DNA of 64,000 nucleotides from positions 992,001-1,056,000 of the forward strand of contig NZ_CP015363.1 of assembly GCF_002078355.1 (NCBI RefSeq), read 5' to 3'. Below, in pieces: positions 47,528 through 57,078 of this stretch (the stretch's first letter is position 1; every line of letters begins with the position of its first letter). Position numbers and translations under genes: made by a program. The notes beneath the pieces were generated by a model. It was not told where the DNA came from and made no database searches. It was given only the letters and a program-made list of their open reading frames with translations. Origin of the DNA: Ferroplasma acidiphilum. GTDB lineage: Archaea; Thermoplasmatota; Thermoplasmata; Thermoplasmatales; Thermoplasmataceae.

Positions 47528-49612
47528 ATGGACAATACTATATCAAAATTTATTGAATTGCCCGTGCAAAAAAGAGTTGATTTCTGGTCTCCTCAGAAAA
47601 TAGGGCATATTAGAAAATTATCAGGCAGTGGAATAGCTTCTGAAATATTTGTTGAAAATAATGAGAGTCTGAGAATACTTGATAACATTGTTTTCAGAGA
47701 GAATAAATCCCATGCTATTCCGAACATGGACATGCAAACAGATACTATGCTTGCCGGCATGAAACTATCCGTTCCGGTATACCTCGGAGATATGTCATAC
47801 GGTGCGTTAAGCGGAAATCCTAATATTGCAATTGCAAAGGCAGCTGAAATCACGGAAACCATGGCAGGTACTGGAGAGGGCGGATTGTATGGGTCAGTTT
47901 CCGGTTCAAAAAGAATATTTGTCCAGTGGGCATCCGCACGTTTTGGTGTTAGCGCGGGCTCCCTTAACCAGGGTGCATCTATAGTAATAAAAATAGGGCA
48001 GGGGGCGAAACCCGGAATAGGAGGGCACCTTCCTGGAAGCAAGGTAACGCATAATATATCGCTGGCAAGAAAAATACCTGAGAATATGGATGCAATATCA
48101 CCGGCACCACACCATGATATATATTCAATAGAAGACCTGACACAGAGAATAGAAGCATTAAAAATATTATCTGATAAGCCTGTATTTGTAAAGGTTGCAG
48201 CAACCAATTACATACCGTATATAGTTACGGGAATTGCAAGATCAGGTGCTGCAGGAGTTATAATCGATGGACATGGGGCAGGAACAGGAGCAGCCCCTGT
48301 TGCAGTCAGGGACAATATGGGCATACCTGTGGAACTTGCAGTAGCTTCCGCTGATTCTATATTGAAAAAGGAAAACCTCAGAAAAAATTTTACCATTATA
48401 GCAGCAGGAAGAGTGTCAAATTCCACAGATGCCATGAAACTTTACGCGCTGGGTGCGGACGTTGTTAGCCTTGGCACATCTATTCTCATAGCAATGGGAT
48501 GCATAATGGTAAAGAAATGTAATTTAGGCTATTGCCCGGTTGCATTGACTAACAGGACAGATAGCAGCAAATCCCTGGATATTGATTTTGCAGTAAACCG
48601 TGTTGTGAACTTCATAAATGGGTTCAGAAGTGAAATGGCTGAAATGATGGGAAAACTGGGGATAAACAGCATGAAAGAACTTACCGGCAATAGGGATTTG
48701 CTGGAAGCCAGAAATCTTTCCGGAGAAACCATGGAATTGCTTGGAATAAGGTACGGAAATCCTGTAGACCTGGATCCTATACAGGGAAATTTTGAATATG
48801 ACATAAAATATCTAAATAGCCTCATAAATAAGGGGGAACCTGTAATGAGCAGCATGGGAAGCAACGCGCCTCCAGAGGTTGATAAACCTGCCAGAATAAT
48901 AGACTGGCTAAGGCTGGACGGTGCCCAGGTTACAAGGCCCTCCATAGATCCTTACAGAGAAAACATAAACCTGGATTTTTATTTATCAGGAGGAGATCTT
49001 GTTATTTCAATGCCCGTAATAATAAATGTCAATGGTGCTGATAAAAATGTAATGGAGGCACTGGAATGGGCTTCATTGTTTATAGGTTCAGTTACAATAG
49101 ATTATAATCCTGAGATGGACAATCCCGAAATAAATTTTCATGGGACACATTCTGGAAAACACCGGTATTCATTTATAGCCTCGGGAGAAAACCTTGATCG
49201 CAATGCGGGTGGCTTTATTCTGGAGGAGGACAGGTATACAGAGCTTAAAATCACAGAAATTAATGATATACTGGGAAAAGAAGGAATACGAGAAAACTAT
49301 GATTTAATCCTGGAGGTCTCCAGATTCAGGAATTCTGGTGACATTATCAAGTACCTCGCCCTCGGGTGTGATTCTGTTATATTATCTTCAAAGATATTCG
49401 AAAGTGGGCTTGAAAATAATTATTCTAATCTAAATGAAAAGGCATTAAATTTTTTAATGGGAATAAGGAAAGAACTTGCCCTGTTATCCGGGGCCATGGG
49501 TATATCAAATCTTCAATATTCAATTGTAGGGAATAAAGAGCTCTTAAGGTCTGTTAACCTTGATAGTAATATAGGTAAAGCTATCAATATACAGGAGGGT
49601 GGAAGCAGATGA
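47528..49612 (+). CDS. glutamate synthase, FMN/iron-sulphur domain protein
   Basis: This 694-residue subunit carries the synthase site that makes glutamate from 2-oxoglutarate and ammonia delivered by the partner amidotransferase. The N-terminal 430 residues are the GltB FMN barrel: YLGDMSYGALSGNPN, GTGEGGLYG, KIGQGAKPGIGGHLPG and IIDGHGAGTGAAP. The [3Fe-4S] cysteines have the exact C-x5-C-x4-C spacing (Cys325, 331, 336). The last 270 residues look like a degenerate second barrel: LALGCDSVILSS and FLMGIRKELALLSGAMGI echo LYALGADVVSLGT and FINGFRSEMAEMMGKLGI, but the cluster cysteines are absent. The stop overlaps the start of the next gene. Confidence 0.9.
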   Translation: MDNTISKFIELPVQKRVDFWSPQKIGHIRKLSGSGIASEIFVENNESLRILDNIVFRENKSHAIPNMDMQTDTMLAGMKLSVPVYLGDMSYGALSGNPNIAIAKAAEITETMAGTGEGGLYGSVSGSKRIFVQWASARFGVSAGSLNQGASIVIKIGQGAKPGIGGHLPGSKVTHNISLARKIPENMDAISPAPHHDIYSIEDLTQRIEALKILSDKPVFVKVAATNYIPYIVTGIARSGAAGVIIDGHGAGTGAAPVAVRDNMGIPVELAVASADSILKKENLRKNFTIIAAGRVSNSTDAMKLYALGADVVSLGTSILIAMGCIMVKKCNLGYCPVALTNRTDSSKSLDIDFAVNRVVNFINGFRSEMAEMMGKLGINSMKELTGNRDLLEARNLSGETMELLGIRYGNPVDLDPIQGNFEYDIKYLNSLINKGEPVMSSMGSNAPPEVDKPARIIDWLRLDGAQVTRPSIDPYRENINLDFYLSGGDLVISMPVIINVNGADKNVMEALEWASLFIGSVTIDYNPEMDNPEINFHGTHSGKHRYSFIASGENLDRNAGGFILEEDRYTELKITEINDILGKEGIRENYDLILEVSRFRNSGDIIKYLALGCDSVILSSKIFESGLENNYSNLNEKALNFLMGIRKELALLSGAMGISNLQYSIVGNKELLRSVNLDSNIGKAINIQEGGSR

Positions 49613-51504
49613 ATTATATACCATCCAGCTGTGGCCTTTTTGGAATAATGAGGAAAAATGGCAGGGAAAAAATACCCGGAACTATTCCGGTAAAATGCCT
49701 GAATTCAATACGGTACCGTGGCAGCGACAAGGGTTCCGGCTATGCATCTTTTAATGTTAACCATAACAACAATTACAGCATAAACGTGTTTTATGAAGAG
49801 GATGAACATAAATTAAGGTCGTTGCTGGAACAGAATGGCTTTGGCATAAATAAAATGGAAGTCAGGAATGGAAATAACATAAAAAGCTATTGCTATGATG
49901 TTTCCATTGGAGATATGAGTTCCATAGACAATGTTAACGATGTTTTATGGAAGGAGGGAACAGGCCGGATTTACAGTTCAGGCACATCACTTGATATTTT
50001 TAAGGGCATAGGATATCCAGATGATGTGGGAAAAGAATATTCAATAGAATCAAAGGAAGCTGACATGTGGCTCGCACATACAAGGCAGCCAACAAACTCA
50101 CCGGGCTCTCTCCCATACTGGTCACATCCATTTTCTTCATTTAACATAGCTATAGTACATAATGGTGATATCAGTTCATTTGGCGCCAACAGGGAATTTC
50201 TGAAATCAAAAGGTGTTAATAGTTTCGTGGGAACTGACAGCGAAGTTATAGCTTATATTTTCAGGGAATTATTGAAGCAGTATGATTTAATCACAACAGT
50301 AAAAATCATGGCAGGGAAAATTGAAGATTCCAGTATGAAATATAAAAACAGGGGAGCTGTCCTTGATGGGCCATACACACTTGTTATAGGCTATGATGAT
50401 GGCAATGACCTGTATATGATTTGCATTGCAGACCGTACAAAATTAAGGCCTGCAATACTTGGTGAGGATGATGGCAATTTCTTTATAGCCAGTGAAGAAA
50501 GCCAGATCAGGCTTATTAGCCCGAATGCTAGAATATGGACACTGGAACCCGACTCTTATTTTATAGCATCCTTTAACCGCGGCATTATAAGTCCCGGGAG
50601 AAAGGGCATTGAGAATAGGAATAAAATCAATATTCCTGATTCTTTTCAGATTGATGCAAGGGCAATAGAATACAACAGGCTTAACCAGGCTATATTAAAA
50701 GGAGATCAGGCCATAACAATAAATAATGTTGCCGGGCACAGGTATATAGGAATAAATTTTCCTGATTCAGAGAAAGATATAACTATTTATGGAACACCGG
50801 GAAATTGCTTTATGAATCTTAACGAAAACAATAGTTCTACAATTTATGGTAATGTTGCGGATGATTGCTGTGATTCTATGGGGGGAGGAATGGTAAAAAT
50901 CTACGGGGATGCAGGAGATATTCTATGCCAGGCATTAAATGGAGGGAAAGTTTATGTGCTCGGCAATGCTGGCAATAGGGCATGCATACAGATGCGTGAA
51001 TACGTGGACAAATCTACTGTAGTTGTAATTAACGGAAAATTTGATGATTATCTCGGTGAATATATGTCCGGTGGCACTTTGCTGGTTCTTTCCAACAGTG
51101 ACAGAAATTTTGGGAGGTATATAGGATCCGGAATGATAGGGGGGACTATCTTTATAAGGGGAAAGGTTAACAGCAGGAACATAGGCATTCAACCTCCTGA
51201 AACTGCTGTAAATGGAATGTTAAATGCACTCAGGAAATCAGAATTGATCACAGATAAAGAGTATCATAAATTAAAGGGAATGAGTTTTATAGACATGATT
51301 AAGTTTCTTCCATCCGATTCCAGAAAATTTGTAAGAAAATTTTATTCAGGGCACGAATTGCCTGAATACGAATACCGTTATTTGAATAGTCAGGAAAAAA
51401 TAAAATTAAATAGTATTGTGAATGAATTTGATACCGAAATGGGAACACATAGTACAGAATTTCTGGGTGATAAATTTACAATAATAATGCCGGGAAATTA
51501 TTGA
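49609..51504 (+). CDS. glutamate synthase, class II amidotransferase fused to GXGXG domain
   Basis: The 631-residue protein joins two parts that are usually separate in archaea. Residues 1-340 form the Ntn-type glutamine amidotransferase: Cys8 in SSCGLFGIM, then RYRGSDKGSGYA, HTRQPTNSPG, IAIVHNGDIS and FVGTDSEVIAY. From about residue 345 to 540 the GltB C-terminal GXGXG beta-helix is seen: DDCCDSMGGGMVKIYGDAG, ALNGGKVYVLGNAG and MIGGTIFIRGKV. Cys8 must become N-terminal, so seven residues would be cut off, as in other GOGATs with a propeptide. The ATGA overlap with the FMN subunit gene gives equal expression. Confidence 0.9.
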   Translation: MNYIPSSCGLFGIMRKNGREKIPGTIPVKCLNSIRYRGSDKGSGYASFNVNHNNNYSINVFYEEDEHKLRSLLEQNGFGINKMEVRNGNNIKSYCYDVSIGDMSSIDNVNDVLWKEGTGRIYSSGTSLDIFKGIGYPDDVGKEYSIESKEADMWLAHTRQPTNSPGSLPYWSHPFSSFNIAIVHNGDISSFGANREFLKSKGVNSFVGTDSEVIAYIFRELLKQYDLITTVKIMAGKIEDSSMKYKNRGAVLDGPYTLVIGYDDGNDLYMICIADRTKLRPAILGEDDGNFFIASEESQIRLISPNARIWTLEPDSYFIASFNRGIISPGRKGIENRNKINIPDSFQIDARAIEYNRLNQAILKGDQAITINNVAGHRYIGINFPDSEKDITIYGTPGNCFMNLNENNSSTIYGNVADDCCDSMGGGMVKIYGDAGDILCQALNGGKVYVLGNAGNRACIQMREYVDKSTVVVINGKFDDYLGEYMSGGTLLVLSNSDRNFGRYIGSGMIGGTIFIRGKVNSRNIGIQPPETAVNGMLNALRKSELITDKEYHKLKGMSFIDMIKFLPSDSRKFVRKFYSGHELPEYEYRYLNSQEKIKLNSIVNEFDTEMGTHSTEFLGDKFTIIMPGNY

Positions 51505-51932
51505 GTTATAATATCCTCTTTTATTACTTCTATTTCCCTTGAGGCCTATATATGACATATTGTTTTCTTTCTGTGCTTCCGAATTTGACAGGATTTAATC
51601 TTTCTACCTTATTGCAGGGAATTATAATTTTTACATTTTAATTCTATCTAATGTTTCAATCTATCTTCTATGAACAACTACATCTTAACCATAATAAAAA
51701 TGTCAGTAATCGCATAAAATTCCATAACACACTACCTTTTCAAGTTGTCATTTTGTTCATATTCTGGTATTCATATTTAAATCAGTTGCGTGAAACATGA
51801 ACATAGATCAGTGCCATTTAAAATACAGATACAGCATTTCCGTCAATTTAATGTAAGATACAGATTTTAAGCAAAATCATTTATCCGGATTATCCCCGTA
51901 AAAGTATTTATTGCCTGTTTGCATTAGGTGAT
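51505..51932. other. 428-base intergenic region upstream of glutamine synthetase
   Basis: No gene is seen on either strand. A GTATTTATT box at 51904-51912 stands about 25 bases before the glnA ATG, suggesting a leaderless message. An AGGTGAT directly abutting the ATG matches the 16S tail but has no spacing and is probably chance. Confidence 0.5.
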
Positions 51933-53258
51933 ATGCAGGATGAAGAGTCCTTTATTGAAAAGTTAAAGAAAGATGAAGTTGAATTTTTGCAACTGCAATT
52001 TACAGATATTTCTGGCTCAGTTAAATCATTGACCATACCACATAACAGGTTTGAGGATGTTATTTACAATGGCGTTATGTTTGATGGCAGTTCCATTGTT
52101 GGATACAAACAGATAGAGGATTCTGATATGAAGGCAGTACCGGAATTATCATCCTATACCATTCTAACCAATGAGAACTATGCAGGGAAAACTGCAAGGT
52201 TTGTGTGCAAGATATTCAATTCAGATGGCACAAGGTTTGAGGGAGATCCAAGGTATATACTGGAAAAGCAGGTTGAGAGGCTTACTAAGGAAAACAAGAC
52301 ATACTATTTAGGCCCTGAACTTGAATATTTCCTTTTCAAGCAGGATGAGAATGGTGAGCCAACAATAGAGCCAAGCGATTATGGGGGATATTTTGACAAA
52401 GAACCTCTTGATAAGGCATTCACAGTAAAGCAGGAGATAATAAGGAAGCTTGAAGGCCTCCATTACTATCCTGAGGCATCACACCATGAGGTAGCATACA
52501 GCCAGCATGAGATAGATGTAAAGTATTCAGATGCTATTACAATGGCTGATAGAATAATTATGATAAAAAGCGTTGTAAAGGAAACTGCCAATGAATATGG
52601 ATATTATGCAACATTTATGCCAAAGCCTGTAAAGGGTGTAAATGGGAATGGAATGCATGTGCACCAGAGCATATTCTCAGGTGATGAAAACCTTTTCTAC
52701 AATGAGTCCAATAAGTATGGATTGAGCGACTATGCAATGCATTACCTTGGTGGAATATTGCATAATGTAGCAGATGCATCACTTGTCCTTGCATCAACTG
52801 TAAATTCCTATAAAAGATTGGTACCGGGCTATGAAGCGCCTGTATACATTGCATGGGCAAACAGGAACAGGAGTGCACTTGTGAGAATACCTGCTGCACC
52901 ACCAAAGGGAAAGAGAATGGAGTTAAGGTTCCCTGATGCTGCTGGAAACCAGTATCTGCAATTTGCTGCAATACTTGGCATGGGGCTTGATGGTATAGAA
53001 AATAAAACCAATCCCCCTGAAGCAATGGAGAAAAATATATTTGAAATGGATCTGGCAGAAAGGCAGAAGAATGGGATAAAGTCAATGCCCGGTTCACTTG
53101 GCCAGGCTATAGAATCATTCCGCAACAGTGAATTGATGAAGAAAATATTCGGTGAATCTGTATTCAATAATCTGCTGCGCATCAAAGAAAATGAATGGAA
53201 CGAGTTCAGGTCAGAGGTCACGGACTGGGAGATTAATAAGTACCTTGATATCTATTAA
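51933..53258 (+). CDS. glnA: glutamine synthetase, type I
   Basis: GlnA makes glutamine from glutamate, ammonia and ATP. The 441-residue length and motifs are those of GSI: FDGSSIVGY near residue 50, the metal-binding GPELEYFLF near 130, NGNGMHVHQSIF with the ATP-site His, VPGYEAPVYIAWANRNRSALVRIP, and MELRFPDAAGNQYLQFAA. It would act as a dodecamer in the cytosol. Glutamate synthase genes precede it on the same strand after a 428-base gap, and PEP carboxylase and the ammonium channel gene follow on the other strand, completing ammonia assimilation. Confidence 0.96.
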   Translation: MQDEESFIEKLKKDEVEFLQLQFTDISGSVKSLTIPHNRFEDVIYNGVMFDGSSIVGYKQIEDSDMKAVPELSSYTILTNENYAGKTARFVCKIFNSDGTRFEGDPRYILEKQVERLTKENKTYYLGPELEYFLFKQDENGEPTIEPSDYGGYFDKEPLDKAFTVKQEIIRKLEGLHYYPEASHHEVAYSQHEIDVKYSDAITMADRIIMIKSVVKETANEYGYYATFMPKPVKGVNGNGMHVHQSIFSGDENLFYNESNKYGLSDYAMHYLGGILHNVADASLVLASTVNSYKRLVPGYEAPVYIAWANRNRSALVRIPAAPPKGKRMELRFPDAAGNQYLQFAAILGMGLDGIENKTNPPEAMEKNIFEMDLAERQKNGIKSMPGSLGQAIESFRNSELMKKIFGESVFNNLLRIKENEWNEFRSEVTDWEINKYLDIY

Positions 53259-53306
53259 TCTTTTTAATTATTCCGAATAACCATTTCAATATTCAGGGAA
53301 AAAATA

Positions 53307-54833
53307 TTAACCTATGAATTTTCTTAACAGGCTGAGCTCGTAAATATATGATTTAACTTCTTCAAATTTCCTATTTTTAAATGCCATGAGCAGTAATTTA
53401 GTGTATAAATTATGTTTCTGCACATTATATGATGTTTCGGTTGGAATGCCTATGTTATCTTCAACATATTTAATATCTTCCCTTATCATATCCAGAGTTT
53501 TATCGCTAACCCTCCAGATTTCTTTTAAATAGTCAAGTGATTCGTAGTTGAAGTATTGTGCACTGGCTTTTATATCCTGTTCCATATAACGGTATAATTT
53601 CTTTAACAGCACCTGACTGGATTCCGGTAGGGACGATAAGGAAGCTATTCCAAGTATCTCCGGGGGAATTCCAATTGAATAAAGAGCACCAACAAAGGAA
53701 ATTGCACGTGGCAAACTAGCTTTTCCTGTACTACGGGAGTATCCAAATAGCCCTATATGCAATTTCCGCTCCCTTCTCTTCGGAAGATAAAATGTTATGT
53801 CATTAATTGGCTGTGCAATATCCTCTATAATTTTCTGAAATCTTTCAGAATATGTGCCCACAATTCCCTTTATTATTTTTTCAGTTTCTATATCAATAAA
53901 TTCAGCTTTCTGTGGCGTATGTTTATTGATTAATTTAATTGAATCTTTGACTTCCTGATCATTGTAATCGTATCTAAAAGCTGATTGTATAGAGAAAGTA
54001 TAGTATTGATCGTATTCAGAAAGTGCCCTTTTTATATTTGCAGGGCCAAGATTTCCCCTGAATGGTGAAGAGCCGGCTCCGATTATTGGATATACTGACA
54101 TTCCAGTATCCTCACTTATTTGGTCCATTTTAGACGCTGCATATTTTGCAAGCAACGTTGCAGGAATCATCCCGTAATTCATTGCAGGATCTGACCTTGC
54201 AATAAAGATTCTCATATATTCTGGAGAAATAACCCTGTGATATTCCTTAACAATATGCTCAATATTAAATATTGAATCTTTATCTTCTATCAATGGAATC
54301 AGGTTAATCTTGCCTGGAAGAACTTCCCCTGTAACATCCTTTGAATAAACATTGTCATAAAGATTGATGGATTGTGCTCCCACCACACATTTTTCATAAA
54401 ATTTGACCACATTCAGCATGCTCCTGTAATCTGTGGTGAAGGGAAGTATTACCTCAAATATTGGAGCTATTCCATTATTGAATATCCTGTTTGAAACATC
54501 ATAATTAAGTGGGATGCTATTTAGAGTCTCATTCAGAATTTTTCTTTCAGCCCCTTCAATTAATGGATTTGGAACCCGGTATGTCAGGAAAATATCCTGC
54601 CCAATTTTGCTATTTTCAAAGAAAATGCGGTCCTTTGCAAATAATTTCCTTATTACATGTGTATCTACATCTTTCCCTTCTGCATCCCACATTACCTCCT
54701 GTATTCCTAATTTTTTATACGCTATGTAAGCTTCTTCGATTTCGTCTTCATTTGTAATTATATTTTTATTTGAACTCCATTCCGGCATCAATGCATTGTC
54801 AGGATGTTGGGTTGACATCGTTTTTGGAATCAT
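53307..54833 (-). CDS. ppcA: phosphoenolpyruvate carboxylase, archaeal type
   Basis: PpcA carboxylates PEP to oxaloacetate. The 508-residue protein starts MIPKTMSTQHPDNA, the signature of the short archaeal PEPC, about half the bacterial length. Further landmarks are IGAGSSPFRGNLGPAN and HIGLFGYSRSTGKASLPRAI. It is convergent with glnA with 48 bases between stops. It supplies the C4 acid that becomes 2-oxoglutarate for the neighbouring GOGAT. PEP carboxykinase begins at the right end of the window. Confidence 0.95.
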   Translation of the reverse strand: MIPKTMSTQHPDNALMPEWSSNKNIITNEDEIEEAYIAYKKLGIQEVMWDAEGKDVDTHVIRKLFAKDRIFFENSKIGQDIFLTYRVPNPLIEGAERKILNETLNSIPLNYDVSNRIFNNGIAPIFEVILPFTTDYRSMLNVVKFYEKCVVGAQSINLYDNVYSKDVTGEVLPGKINLIPLIEDKDSIFNIEHIVKEYHRVISPEYMRIFIARSDPAMNYGMIPATLLAKYAASKMDQISEDTGMSVYPIIGAGSSPFRGNLGPANIKRALSEYDQYYTFSIQSAFRYDYNDQEVKDSIKLINKHTPQKAEFIDIETEKIIKGIVGTYSERFQKIIEDIAQPINDITFYLPKRRERKLHIGLFGYSRSTGKASLPRAISFVGALYSIGIPPEILGIASLSSLPESSQVLLKKLYRYMEQDIKASAQYFNYESLDYLKEIWRVSDKTLDMIREDIKYVEDNIGIPTETSYNVQKHNLYTKLLLMAFKNRKFEEVKSYIYELSLLRKFIG

Positions 54834-55006
54834 AATCCTTAATGCGAAGGATGTAAATATATAAATTGATTAAAAAAATGGCATCTGTCTCATTTATACA
54901 TGTAAAATAAGAGAGGATTCAATACAGTATGGATTATAAGCTATCAAAATATGATTTCTGTCTATACTGGAAATAAAATATAATAGATTTGGGGGCATTA
55001 CACTTA

Positions 55007-56419
55007 TTAATCTTTATCTATTTTTTCATTGCCCTCCATATGAATGTTATTATGTTCAATTGCGTGCATTGGTGGTGAGGGCGGATAACCGGTGATATCA
55101 AGCCCTGCTTCTCCGTGAATAGCCATATCACCTATTTTTAGCCTTGCATTGGTCTCGCGCAATGGAATAAACACCCCGATCAACCTTAATAAACCGTATG
55201 TCAATGCAAATACATATAATATAACTATAACTGCAGCAAATGCCTGTATGCCGAGCTCATAAAAATTTCCATATAAGGCGCCCCGCAATCCCGGGTCAAT
55301 ATACTGTGTTACCACCGGATCAGCAAGTACCCCGGTTAATAATCCACCCACTACCCCGGCAACGGCATGAGATGAAAAAACACCCAGGCTATCATCCACC
55401 TTGAATTTAGGCTCTATTTTATATAGAAATATCCATGGTATTATTCCTGTAGCTATTCCTATTACCATTGCACCATAAATGTTAACATAACCTGCAGCAG
55501 GTGTTATTCCAACCAGCCCCGCTATAGCTCCAACAGATGCACCGATTAATGAGGGCTTCTTGAAAAACTTCAAATCCATGAACATCCATGTCATCATGCT
55601 TACTGCTGTTGCCACATTTGTATTTATTATTGCTATTCCTGCATCTATGGTAGCCCCATATGGATCGCCACCGTTGAATCCGTCCCAGCCCAGCCATATC
55701 AATCCCAGGCCCAGCATTACCAATCCGAGGTTATTTGCCTTCATCTTCATTTCATCTTTTAACCTCGGACCTATTACAAAGGCTGCTGCTAAAGCCCCTA
55801 TTCCCGCATCTAGATGTATAACATACCCACCGGAAAAATCTACCGCCCCAAGCTGGTTTAACCAGCCACCGGCAAAAAGCCAGTACGCAACAGGGCTATA
55901 AACTACCAGCGACCAGATGGGCACAAAAATCATCCACGCTTTGAAATTCATTCTTTCTAAAATTCCACCCAGCAATAGGATGGGCGTAATAGCGGCAAAT
56001 ACAAACTGGAAAAACATAACCGTTGAATTTGGTATTGTTAATGCATCTTTTAAAGGCCCAACTATGGCCTGGCCAGATATAAATGACCCTGCACCTGCAG
56101 GTGATGGAATTCCAAAAATGTAATATCCGTCTATTTTCAACAAACTTGATGTGCCAAATCCAAAATTATAACCAGCCAGAATCCATATTATAAGAACTGC
56201 GGCAAAAGCGTATAAAGCCATCATCATCGCATTTACCATATATTTCCTTTTTGTCAATCCTGCGTAGTATATAGCCAGTCCGGGTATGCTCATAAGCCCA
56301 ACCAGAGTGGAAGCGGTTAGCATCCATCCATTATTTCCTGTGTTAAGCCATGATGTGCTATCAGGGATAGTTGTAAAATACAATATCATGCTATTCAGTA
56401 ACATGATAATGAGTACCAT
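55007..56419 (-). CDS. amt: ammonium channel, Amt/Mep family
   Basis: This 470-residue protein has 11 predicted helices. [24 protein letters not shown] starts the channel. [21 protein letters not shown] carries the first pore His, and [19 protein letters not shown] the second. The central helices keep [13 protein letters not shown]. It brings in ammonium for GS and GOGAT encoded alongside. I use the ATG at 56419, but ATGs 5 and 10 codons later are also possible. No GlnB/GlnK gene is adjacent, unlike many amt loci. Confidence 0.95.
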   Translation of the reverse strand: MVLIIMLLNSMILYFTTIPDSTSWLNTGNNGWMLTASTLVGLMSIPGLAIYYAGLTKRKYMVNAMMMALYAFAAVLIIWILAGYNFGFGTSSLLKIDGYYIFGIPSPAGAGSFISGQAIVGPLKDALTIPNSTVMFFQFVFAAITPILLLGGILERMNFKAWMIFVPIWSLVVYSPVAYWLFAGGWLNQLGAVDFSGGYVIHLDAGIGALAAAFVIGPRLKDEMKMKANNLGLVMLGLGLIWLGWDGFNGGDPYGATIDAGIAIINTNVATAVSMMTWMFMDLKFFKKPSLIGASVGAIAGLVGITPAAGYVNIYGAMVIGIATGIIPWIFLYKIEPKFKVDDSLGVFSSHAVAGVVGGLLTGVLADPVVTQYIDPGLRGALYGNFYELGIQAFAAVIVILYVFALTYGLLRLIGVFIPLRETNARLKIGDMAIHGEAGLDITGYPPSPPMHAIEHNNIHMEGNEKIDKD

Positions 56420-56740
56420 TTATGTATTGATAAATATTTCTATTTATTTTCTGTCAATTGTTTTAATTATAAGCTATTATCTGAATAATAAATATTTATT
56501 TGAGAATAATATGCCTTTAAGATATAAAATATATAGTAATACGGAATAAATCGGTAAAATAGAAACTTTTAGATATACAAATAAATTGCGCGTTAAGATA
56601 GAAATGTCTGAAAATTGTTTACATGGCATGTGTAGTCGCCAATTGTCAAAATACCACCTGCGAATATTTGTAATTAATATTGAGATACAGATTACCATAG
56701 CTTAAAAAATTCACCGATATTTATCAGAGAAAACCAGGAA
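56420..56740. other. intergenic spacer between amt and a pseudogene remnant
   Basis: AT-rich sequence with a short open frame at 56420-56549 that looks like chance hydrophobic translation. No promoter or repeat stands out. Confidence 0.4.
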
Positions 56741-56989
56741 AAATATGAAATATATGTTCTGATCCTTCTTATGATATTCATAGTTTTAAGTACAATAGGA
56801 ATTGCAAATAGTTACTTACACTTCATCGGTTAGATAGACCTTAAGCACATCAGTTTTGGAATATTTGAACCTGTGTATAGACTTGGTTACACCGTGATGT
56901 TTATCATAGTGGCGTTTTTCCCACTGCCTGACTATATTGTTGTTCCGTTTTACAGATATCGAGCAGTTGCTAATGCAAAGATTTATTGA
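56741..56989 (+). pseudogene. remnant of a DedA/SNARE-associated-type membrane protein
   Basis: One frame reads as membrane protein across an in-frame TAG at 56831-56833: hydrophobic IYVLILLMIFIVLSTIGIAN before it, and FGIFEPVYRLGYTVMFIIVA then FFPLPDYIVVPFYRY after it. It ends at TGA 56987-56989. The YRLGY...PLPDYIVVPFYRY pattern resembles the start of DedA-family proteins, of which the C-terminal two thirds are missing. A stop in the middle plus truncation points to decay. The family call is by pattern only. Confidence 0.4.
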
Positions 56990-57078
56990 GCATAGGAAAG
57001 CACTGCCAGTAGAGTGAAATACTGCATATCCTTAGGTTCAATTTCACCGGTGGTTTTAAATTCAGTTATTTTACTATA

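Noticed and set aside
47593-48207. Long open frame antisense to the glutamate synthase FMN gene.
   Set aside because: The sense strand has unmistakable GltB motifs; the antisense reading has none.
51926-51935. AGGTGAT before the glnA ATG as a ribosome-binding site.
   Set aside because: It touches the start codon with no spacing, and a TATA box 25 bases upstream fits a leaderless start.
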